A stretch of DNA of 64,000 bases from the NCBI RefSeq assembly GCF_000003195.3, contig NC_012874.2:63686580-63750579 (forward strand), in the 5' to 3' direction. The notes below the pieces were generated by a model, which saw nothing but the letters and a program-made list of their open reading frames with translations, did no database searches and was not told the DNA's origin. The position numbers and the translations under genes are program-made. This document shows, in pieces, positions 55,572-64,000 of the stretch. Each line of letters begins with the position of its first letter. Position 1 is the first letter of the stretch. Source of the DNA: Sorghum bicolor (lineage: Eukaryota > Streptophyta > Magnoliopsida > Poales > Poaceae).

Positions 55572-55700
55572 ATGGACATATTAAACAGTAGTGTAGTGGC
55601 AGTAATCACCAAGGTTGCATGGGGAAGAATAACAGCGCTGACCACCCGGCACCACGGAATGCTCTGCGTCACCCACCTGGGATTATTACTGGTATCACCT
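55572..55700 (+). pseudogene. CYP51H-b-like exon fragment, further decayed
   Basis: Starts MDILNSSVV like the unit 2 fragment. A 36-base deletion removes most of the hydrophobic anchor, and a two-base insertion after AWGRITA shifts the frame through the hinge. MITE sequence follows from about 55706. Non-functional. It shows the fragment is not under selection. Confidence 0.85.
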
Positions 55701-55769
55701 CCGATTAGCTATTTGAAAGTCGCTAGCTATTTGATTTATCTCCGCTATTTGAAGGTCGCTCTCAATTAA

Positions 55770-56372
55770 CTTTTCACTGGTAATTCTTTTACCTTCTCCC
55801 TCCCCAGTTCATCCCCCTCAGTTACTATTTCTGATTTCTCTTGCACTGAACCCCCTGATCCGGTCTGTCTTGAACTTCTTGAAGAAGATGCAGAGGGAGA
55901 TTCTGTTGACCCTTCAGCAAATCAGACATCTAAGGTTCAGCTCTCAGAGATCCTTGCTCCCCCCAGCGGCCCTGAGGTTGACATGCCACCACCTTCTGCT
56001 CCCCCGGTCTCTGCACCAAAAGCAAAAAGGGGTAAGGCTATTCATATCTCTGATGCCAATGTTAGACGCAGTGAGCGTGTTCATAAAAGAACGAAAGGGT
56101 TTAAAAGCTCCAATTGCTCAGATAAGAATTGTGTTGGATGTTCATCTAACCCTCCTCTTCTCTCAACATCTGTAGTTCATGATCTGGGAAGTACCTTTTG
56201 TCAGCTGGATCCTGCTAGCCTCTCTGATGAACAGCTTCAGGCTAACAAGTCTAAATCAGGCGTGGTGGGAAGGCCCAAGGCTAAAAGGAACAAGAGTTCA
56301 GAGGGTAGCAAGAACACCACAAGCTCAGAGGATAGCCAGAAGGGAGCTGGCCCTTCTAAGTCCAAGAAGTAG
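55770..56372 (+). pseudogene. LINE ORF1, C-terminal part
   Basis: An open frame without a start runs from just after a TAA at 55767-55769 to TAG at 56370-56372. It has an acidic stretch (ELLEEDAEGD), a Pro-rich stretch, a basic RRSERVHKRTKGF and a Cys-containing CSDKNCVGCSS. The tail is Lys/Ser-rich. It precedes ORF2 by 40 bases, the usual place for the nucleic-acid-binding ORF1 protein of plant L1s. The N-terminal half is lost by 5' truncation. Confidence 0.7.
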
Positions 56373-56412
56373 CTAGTCTATTTCTTAAAGTCCTTCATTT
56401 TGATTTTGTTGA

Positions 56413-59400
56413 ATGGCTGTTAAGAATTGGAAAGTCTTAAGTTGGAATGTTCGAGGTATAAATTCTGAAAAGAAGTGGAATGCTATTAGGGATCGAGTCA
56501 CAGAATCCAGTTGTGATATTTTGTGTCTCCAGGAGACTAAACGTGTTCATTTTGATGTTATGTATATTCGTCAGTTCTGCCCATCTGTCTTCGACAGTTT
56601 TGTGTTTCTGCCTTCAGTTGGGGCTTCTGGTGGCTCCATTATCATTTGGAAAAGTTCCACTTTCTCAGGCTCCCTTCTTTTCCAAAACAGTTTTGCTACC
56701 TCTGTCCTTCTTTCTTCACTGCACAATAATTCTGCTTGGGTTCTTACTAATATTTATGCTCCTTGCACACCAGCTGGAAAGAAGGACTTTATAGATTGGT
56801 TTCAAAATGTGCAAATGCCCGACTCTATCGATTGGTTAATAGTAGGTGACTTCAATCTTTACAGAAATCCTTCAGACCGTAATAGACCAGGTGCTGATTA
56901 TTCAGACATGCTCATGTTTAATGCTGCCATTAGTGCTCTTGGCCTGATTGAAATCCCTCTAAAGGGTCAACGCTTTACCTGGTCTAATAAACAACATCCT
57001 CCTCTTTTGGAAAGATTAGACTGGTTTTTTACCTCTCCATGCTGGACTAGTACTTATCCGAATACTAATGTTTTCACTATGACTATGGAGACTTCGGATC
57101 ATGTACCATGTCTGATCAGTTTCTCCACGCAGATACCAAAAGGTCAGATCTTTAGGTTCGAAAATTTCTGGCTTCATCATGAAGATTTTTACAATCAGGT
57201 TCAGCAAGGTTGGACTTCCCCCTTCCATTATACTGATGCAGCTAAAACTCTTACTGCAAAATTTAAGAATCTCAGAGGTGCTCTTAAGCAGTGGAGACAA
57301 TCCTTGCCTAGTCTGCAGAATATCATAAGTAACTTGAAGCTTCTCCTCACGTTTGTGAATTTTTTGGAGGAATTTCGAGATCTTAGCTTAGTAGAATGGA
57401 ACTTCAGGAATCTTTTAGAAGATAAGCTCATCTCTCTGCTGAAACAACAAAAAGCGTATTGGAAACAGAGGGGGGCAATTAAGTGGGTCACTTTAGGGGA
57501 TGCTTCCACAAAATTCTTTCATGCACAGGCAACAATCAAGTATAGAAGAAATTTAATCACGCAGTTGCAAGATGAGAATGGTTCAGTTGTTACAGAACAT
57601 GGAAATAAAGCAAATCTCATCTGGGTTTTGATTTAAGCCTGCACTTTATCCCACTTCCAGATTTGGAGACTCTAATTGAACCTTTCACTAGAGCTGAAGT
57701 TGATGCTGTAGTTAAAGGCTTACCCTCTGACAAGTCACCTGGACAGGATGGCTTCAACACGGATTTCATAAAATGCTGCTGGTCAATTATCTCTGAGGAT
57801 TTCTATAAGCTTTTTGAAGCTTTTTATTCGGGGCATATTTGTTTACAAAGTATTAATGGTTCCTATATCACTTTAATTCCTAAAAAGGATGGGACAATGA
57901 AAATTTCTGATTATAGACCCATTTCTCTTTTGAATACCTCTGCTAAGATCATCACTAAGGTCCTTGCCAATAGGCTTCAAGCTCACCTTCCAGCTCTCCT
58001 TCACAAGAACCAGTATGGTTTCATAAAACAAAGAACCATTCAGGATTGTATCTCTTGGGCCTTAGAATATCTACATTTTTGTCATCAATCAAAGAAAGAA
58101 ATTATAATTCTAAAATTGGATTTTGAAAAAGCCTTTGATAAGGTTGAGCATGAGTATATGCTGAAAATCATGGAACATAAAGGCTTTCCTCCAAAGTGGT
58201 TGCACTGGATGAGGCTGATTTTTCAATCAGGCACTTCCTCAGTTATTTTGAATGGTATTCCAGGCAAGGTGTTTCATTGTAGGAGAGGAGTTAGACAAGG
58301 AGATCCTCTTTCTCCTCTCCTTTTTGTTCTAGCTGCTGATTTCCTTCAGACAATTCTCAATGATGCTACAAGAAATAATCTCTTATCGTTGCCTCTGCTT
58401 TTGCAAAGTGATCAGGACTTCCCAATACTGCAGTATGCAGATGATACACTTATTTTCATGAAAGGTGATATTTCTGAATTGCTGCATCTTAAGGGGTTGT
58501 TGCAAAGTTTTGCTGATTCTTCTGGTTTAAAAGTCAATTTTGATAAGTCCATGATGATTCCGATTAATATCGATGATGATAGATTTGAAATGTTGGCCTC
58601 TACCTTTGGCTGTTCAAAGGGATCCTTGCCCTTCACATATTTGGGCTTGCCTCTAAGTCTCACTAAGCCCACAGTTGCAGATTTCTAGCCCTTGGTTTCC
58701 AAATGTGAAAGAAGGCTTGTGGCCTTTTCTTCCTTTCTTTCAGAAGCTGGAAGATTAGAACTCACCAATGCAGTTTTAACAGCCCTCCCAACGTTTGCAA
58801 TGTGTACTTTCCTGCTCCCTAAGACTGTAATCAAGCAAATTGATAAATATCGAAAGCACTGCTTATGGAGAGGTTCAGACATGTCCAGCAAGAAGCCGCC
58901 TAAAGCTGCTTGGCCTTTGGTCTGTCTCCCAAAAACAGAAGGAGGCCTAGGTGTGCTTAACTTATATGTTCAGAATGAGGGTCTTCTACTCAAACATCTG
59001 CATAAATTTTTTAACAGAGTCATGATTCCATGGGTTCAGTTGGTTTGGGATAAATATTACGCAAGAAACAGAGCTCCAATAGTGGCAACAAACTTCAGAG
59101 GTTCTTACTGGTGGAGAGATTTATTAAAGCTAATAGAGAAATTTAAAGGTATGGCCATGGTAACAGTTAAAGACGGTAAATCTTGTTTCTTTTGGTTGGA
59201 TCTTTGGAATGGGAGAGTTTTAAGTCAAGCTGTTCCTGAACTGTTCTCCTTTGTAAAGAATCAGCACTCAACGGTTTATCTGGTCACTTCTTCAGCTTCC
59301 TTTCATGAGCATTTTCATCTGCCTTTATCTCCAGAAGCCTTTTCTCAGTTCCTGGATCTCCAGCTTTTTTTGCAACATTTGCAACTTCAGACTGCTCATG

Positions 59401-59927
59401 ATACTTGGTCATATATTTGGGGTACCGACAACTTTTCTACTAAACATGCTTACAGGCATCTTATTGGACATAGGTCAGTCCATCCAGCTTTCCAGTGGCT
59501 CTGGAAATCCTGTTGCCAGAATAAAAGGAAAATTTTCTTCTGGCTTATTCTTCAGCAGAGATTGAATACAAGGGCTCACCTCAGACGGAAAAACATGCAG
59601 TTGCCAGATTACAGTTGTGCTCTTTGTGCTTGTGGCATAGATGAGGAGATTGGTCATCTTCTCTTTCATTGCAGTTTCTCCTCGCAGTGTTGGGATACCC
59701 TCAATTTGACTATACCTAATTCTTCTGACCTCACTCTAATATCTGATAGCCTCAAGCATCAGCTGCAGACACCCTTCTTCATGGAAATAATTGTCACAAT
59801 GTGTTGGTCTATTTGGATGATGAGAAACGATTTGATTTTCTTTCCCTATCCAGATGTAAAGCGGAGTTCAAGAAGGAGTTCGCTCTGGTTATTCTACGAG
59901 CGAAAGCAAGTCTTCACCCAGATATAG
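56413..59927 (+). pseudogene. LINE ORF2: AP endonuclease, reverse transcriptase, zf-RVT
   Basis: The endonuclease (56413-57600) has WNVRGI, LQETK, YAPC, VGDFN and the terminal SDH (ETSDHVPC). At about 57610-57640 the frame shifts, with apparent loss of sequence between endonuclease and RT. The RT (57660-58688) shows [37 protein letters not shown] and the catalytic YADD (58435-58446). A TAG at 58686-58688 follows DF. The same frame then continues to 59927 with a zf-RVT region (FWLILQQRLNT, CALCACGIDEEIGHLLFHC). Domain order is that of plant L1 elements. The frameshift and stop make it non-functional. Confidence 0.93.
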
Positions 59928-60087
59928 ATTTATGGCTACAGAATTATGTTTAATTTACTTAATTTTTTTCCTTTCTTTCTTTGTTTCTTGACTTCAAGTC
60001 TCTGTAATTTGCACACTGTTTTGTTCCTTTCAATAAAATTCCAGTAGGGGGTTAAACCCCTCCTGTTTCATCAAAAAAAAGGTCGCT

Positions 60088-60986
60088 ACTATTTAATTTA
60101 TCTTCTTAATAGTTAATAGAATTTTTTCTAGACTAACTATTTGGGAAGCATTGGGGATGCTCTAAGGAAGATCATTTAAGAACCTCACATCCCTGCTGTC
60201 TGCTTTCTTGATCTGAGTGGTTCACTCTCAATTTCCGCGTAACCATATATACAGCAGTATTGTTTGTCCATCGCAGTCACACCGTTGTAGTTCAGCGTTG
60301 GCAATTAACACTTACTAACTAACATTTTTTTTCACAAATACTAATTTTTTTAGATAATAGAAAAATCCAGCTTCAGCCTTCTTCTAAGAAGAAGAAGCAT
60401 CAGTCCAAATTTATTAGTAGCACACCCATAATTAAAACTTATTACAGGTTCAGAATTAATGTTTAAGACGATAAATGAAGGACCATCCATGCGATGCGAA
60501 GAACTCCATGACTCTCGATTCTAGTAGCTTGCAAGCGTCACGAATCCGTTCCTTGTCGTCATCCGAGCGCTGCAACAGAGCCCAAAATCGTAATCAGTGT
60601 GTCCCCCTGAAAAGAACCTGCAAAAAAGTTTTTGGATGACCTTTGTCAAAAACCACATCTTTACTTGTGATCCATAATATCGGCGTGCCATCTTCTGACC
60701 AGCGTGTTCTTTATAAAGACGCGTACCAGTAGGCCAGTAGCTCACAGTCGCTGGACGCTACGCCGTCCTGATCTCTGATCCGGCTCCTTCCCGTTTTGCT
60801 TCACGTACGTCTGGTGAGCTAGGCTACCACTCTTGAATTCCAAATTGGCCGTTGACATCTTTTAATAAAACATTTGTAAACAAAAATCCATTCCGTTTTT
60901 TTTAATACTCTCTCTCTCTCTCTTGAATACTCTTGTAGCAGTACTCTTCCTGTCTCTCTCTCTCCTTTTTTTTGAGGAATCAGTAC
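60088..60986 (+). repeat. Unit 3 relic: upstream region and promoter of gene b'
   Basis: Colinear with 30745-31875 minus the MITE at 30840. It includes GACCAGCGTGTTC and TTTATAAAG (60710-60718) and the CT-rich leader. It breaks off at GAATCAGTAC, about 55 bases before where the ATG would lie in unit 2, because the gypsy element begins. Gene b' itself may lie beyond the window. Confidence 0.85.
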
Positions 60987-62998
60987 TGTAACAGCCAAAA
61001 ATCTGGTTTTCATTAATAGGGTTTAATTTGGTTTATTTAAGTATTTTTGTGGGCATTTAATATAGCAAATAAATATTTTTTTTATGCCCTCGGCTCACCG
61101 TGGCCGGTTGGCCCTCGTCCAGGAGCACCGGCAAGATCATATCTGATGATGGCCACCATCGTGTGCTCTGCGTGTTTTGCTAGCTTGATGATGCTAGGGT
61201 GATGTCGTGATGACATCACACAAATTTATGACCGTTTTTCTTTAAAAAACAAATCTAGAAATACAAAGGAAATACATTATATTGTTTTAGTCATATAATC
61301 TTTATTTTAACTTCGTTTTTGTCCATTCAAATTTCGTTAGATTCGTATTTATGAGCTCTACATGTTAGAAGTAATATTTCACTGTTTTGAAACTTTTAAA
61401 TTTCCTGGTACTATTTAATTAATTATTTCTCTATAGGAAATCTTGGAAAATGCATAACTTCTCCATTTTAATTCCGATTTTCGTGAACTTTACGTTTGTG
61501 TGACCATAGCACTGCGTAGAATATTTTGATAAACTTTTATATTTGTTTTACCACTGTTTGGTGTATTGTTCTAATTATAGTTTGTTTGCTTCGTGTATGA
61601 TTGTCTATACTGGATTGCGTGTTGTTGATTGATGATCGAGTATAGACGGTGAGCGATACGTTGGTGATCAAGGATAAGCTTTTGAAGACCAGCAGGCTTA
61701 GGAGAGCTTTGATCAAGGCAAGTATAACTGGGGATTATCCTTGTTACCTACACACTTTTAATACATATATCATATGCATGTGTCCACCTTGATGACCTTA
61801 GCAAAATCATAGATGATTGTTATCCTGAATTCCTTGTTACCTATTTTGATATGCATTTGGGTAGTTTTGCTAGTGCTTGATTAATAATCCATGATCTTGT
61901 AACATGAATATTTGGATATACAATAAACAATAAAATAAGCTTTCTAGCAACTTGAACATAAAGGGTGGAAAGAACTCTAGTTTTTGCTAGATTGATCTTG
62001 ACCCTCCATAAGGACTTATCCCTTGGCAAAAGCTGGGACAACTCGTACAACCATGAGGGCTATATGGCTCTGGCTTTAGTCAAGTATGAGTAAGCTTTTC
62101 TAGCTTGTTAGAGGTTACCCGAAAGGGCGGAGGGGCTGAACCGTTTTGGGTATAGTGCGAGCCCCTGTCCCTATGTGTATAGGCTGCGCGTCATTGTGCC
62201 ATTCGGAAGGGGGGTATCTATATCTGCGCGCAAAGGAAACCTTGCGGCCCTAACTTGCTAGACGAACCTTTGAAAGACTTCATAGTGAACCCTGCCGGCT
62301 TTCCTTGGAAGTGAGCTAAGAGGTCGACGGGCCTCGGGCGAAAGGGTAAATCATGACTCATGGGTAAAGATGTACAACCTCTGCAGAGTGTTAAATCTGG
62401 TATACTAGCCGTGCCCACGGATACGGGCGGCCCGGAAAACTGACGGAATAGATGGACACTGATGAATGTGAATAATGATAATAAATGATGGTTTATTATG
62501 TTGTTTATATGTGTTATTCTTAATTCTTGTATACATTGATCATGTGGTTATGGGATTATTTATGCTACCTTGATATTTGCTATCCAATGATTAAACATGC
62601 TATCAACTATTAAAAGCTAAATGCAGTCAAACCAGTGTCAGCTATTTGAGCCTCATGAACCCCTAGTTATACTTGTTGAGTACGAGATGTGCTCACTCTT
62701 GCAATTTCCCAACACCTTAGGATATGACAATGAAGATGACTGGAATGAGGATTACCGTTATGAGTACTAGGTTTGGAGTCAACCAGTCAACAGTGTCCCT
62801 GTGTGGAGCTTCCGTCGAGAGCGTTGTTTACTTTATGCTATCATTTTTGTATGAGACTATGTGATTCAATATATTCCGCTATGTAATAAACACTGCGATG
62901 GTACATTTGAGATTTGTCTACTTATGTGTGCGACTGTTTCTGGGGCACATATGAGTCTTTTATGCATCCTATTTTGTTCTTAAAATATGGGTGTGACA
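60987..62998 (+). repeat. Gypsy 5' LTR
   Basis: Starts TGTAACAGCC and ends GGTGTGACA, a TG...CA LTR of 2012 bp. The GC-rich middle (62110-62430) includes CGGGCGGCCCGG. No coding content is credible. Confidence 0.82.
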
Positions 62999-63001
62999 AA
63001 T

Positions 63002-63013
63002 TGGTATCAGAGC
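63002..63013 (+). other. Gypsy primer binding site
   Basis: TGGTATCAGAGC three bases after the LTR: exact plant initiator tRNA-Met primer site. Confidence 0.93.
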
Positions 63014-63819
63014 TTTGTTGACTGTCGGACGCAAGCCTAGTTAGAAATTTGCCGTCTTAAGGTTTTGAAATTGCTATAAAATCCTTGCTCTATAAACCTT
63101 GATATTTTCTTCCACACTATATCCTACTCATCTTCACCTTGTTGCTTATTTTAAAAGGCTTGTTCTCATCACCACTCCTTGCTTTCAATATGCTTTTAGA
63201 ACTTTTCTTACCACCTTCTAACGTCATTGAAATAGGAGCTATAGGATCTTTACCCTTAATAGGAAGAGAACGTTAGTACCGCATGTTGAGTCAATGCTTG
63301 AAGTGTGAACCTTTGATGCTTGGTTTGGTTTGTTATTATGCTTATGCTTGATTTGGATCTTTGTAATGATTGTAATGATCTTGTGGACTTTCTCTACAAT
63401 TTCATTTAGTTTATAGGCCTAAGATATAAGGATTAATGAATTAAATAGTTGGGTTTGGGTAAGATTCTGTTTCCGTCCTTTGCTGTTTTCTGGAGCAGTC
63501 TGCAATAAATCTGGTACATCTCAAAATCTGTTCGTGCAATGTTCATCAAATTTTTCTGGGAACAAGTAGACTTCCATATCTTTCCAATGCCGCAAGAATG
63601 ACCATATCATCGATTATGAGCTGAGAGTTATGACTGTTTCAAGTTGAGGTTTCTGCGCAGTCTGGAATTCTAGAACAGTTTCGGTTGTACCCAGTTTTTG
63701 GTTAACCTCACGTTGGAATCTGGTAATATGATCTAAATGAAAGTTGTAGACAATTTCTTTATCTTTCCAACGGTGTACAGCATGTATCCTTTTGAATTCT
63801 GGAACGCGAGATATTACTG
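63014..63819 (+). other. Gypsy leader, non-coding
   Basis: AT-rich leader without a gag frame. Two related segments (CTTTCCAATGCCGCAAG near 63576 and CTTTCCAACGGTGTAC near 63763) suggest local repetition. The junction to RNase H lies at about 63815. Confidence 0.6.
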
Positions 63820-63999
63820 AATTATCCTACTCATGATCTAGAGTTAGCAGCTGTGGTTCATGCATTGAAGATTTGGAGATACTATTTGATTGGGCATAAG
63901 AGTGACATATACACTGATCATAAGAGTTTGAAGTATATCTTCACCCAGACCGACTTGAACTCGAGGCAACGAAGATGGTTGGAACTGATAAAGGATTAT
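63820..63999 (+). pseudogene. Ty3/gypsy RNase H fragment
   Basis: The frame reads [17 protein letters not shown], then [14 protein letters not shown] and [12 protein letters not shown], the highly conserved gypsy RNase H block with the catalytic Glu (DLELAAV) and Asp (YTDHKSL). It directly follows leader sequence without gag or RT, so an internal deletion has joined distant parts. It continues past the window end. Confidence 0.9.
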
Positions 64000-64000
64000 G

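Larger units (their letters stand above)
55761..60080 (+). mobile_element. L1-type LINE, 5'-truncated
   Basis: The element is inserted into the GCTAGCTATT MITE, with GGTCGCT (55754-55760 and 60081-60087) as target repeat, possibly longer by adjoining A's. It carries the end of ORF1, ORF2 with endonuclease and reverse transcriptase, a 3' UTR with AATAAAATTCC, and a short A-run (60073-60080). Unit 2 lacks it near 30745. ORF2 is frameshifted and has an amber stop, so it is dead. Confidence 0.92.
60987..64000 (+). mobile_element. Ty3/gypsy retrotransposon, left part, internally deleted
   Basis: A 2012 bp LTR (TGTAACAGCC...GGGTGTGACA) is followed by an initiator-Met primer site and about 800 bases of leader. 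It then passes straight to RNase H sequence, with gag, protease and most RT missing. The 3' LTR is outside the window. It is inserted between the gene b' promoter and coding start. Confidence 0.85.

Overview
This is plant nuclear DNA, almost certainly from a grass; sorghum or a close Andropogoneae relative fits best. That is inferred from the CYP51H-type cytochrome P450 genes (a grass-specific branch of sterol 14-demethylases), the Sirevirus-type Copia element, and the many ~244 bp GGCCTTGTTTAG elements with TAA targets. No bacterial features, CRISPR arrays or operons are present. Species and family assignments rest on reading motifs, not on a database search.

Host genes. Three intact-looking two-exon CYP51H-like genes lie on the + strand. 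Copy a is at 23543-25947 (491 aa) and copy a' at 48145-50549 (491 aa, same protein as a). Copy b is at 31930-34326 (498 aa). Two truncated b-type first exons, each with its own promoter-like region, lie at 30524-30694 and 55572-55700.

Layout. The window is a tandem array of one P450 cassette. The order is: a-gene 5' flank, gene a, spacer, b-type promoter with truncated exon, second b promoter, gene b, CACTA remnant carrying a Ulp1-protease fragment, then the next unit. Unit 1 (about 1541-5385 plus 18618-19863) keeps only flanks and has lost its genes. Unit 2 (about 19864-36008) is the complete one. Unit 3 (about 36009 to the window end) is swollen by insertions. It stops where a gypsy element sits between the second b promoter and the place where gene b' would start.

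Insertions. Comparing the units gives empty sites, so many elements can be delimited to the base. These are: a solo LTR (3777-4500); a 13.2 kb Sirevirus with an extra env-like region (5386-18617); a Harbinger-like element full of GC-rich repeats (36235-42264), itself split by a young Copia (36684-41797); a 3.05 kb non-autonomous CACTA (42464-45512); a 665 bp hAT-like element (51510-52174); an L1-type LINE (55761-60080); a partial gypsy (60987-end); and many MITEs.

How it works together. The P450 copies probably act on sterol- or triterpene-like substrates at the ER. The two a copies are nearly identical across exons, intron and near flanks but diverge outside that tract, which suggests recent gene conversion. 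All other coding-looking sequence belongs to mobile elements, and every one of their long frames is broken.
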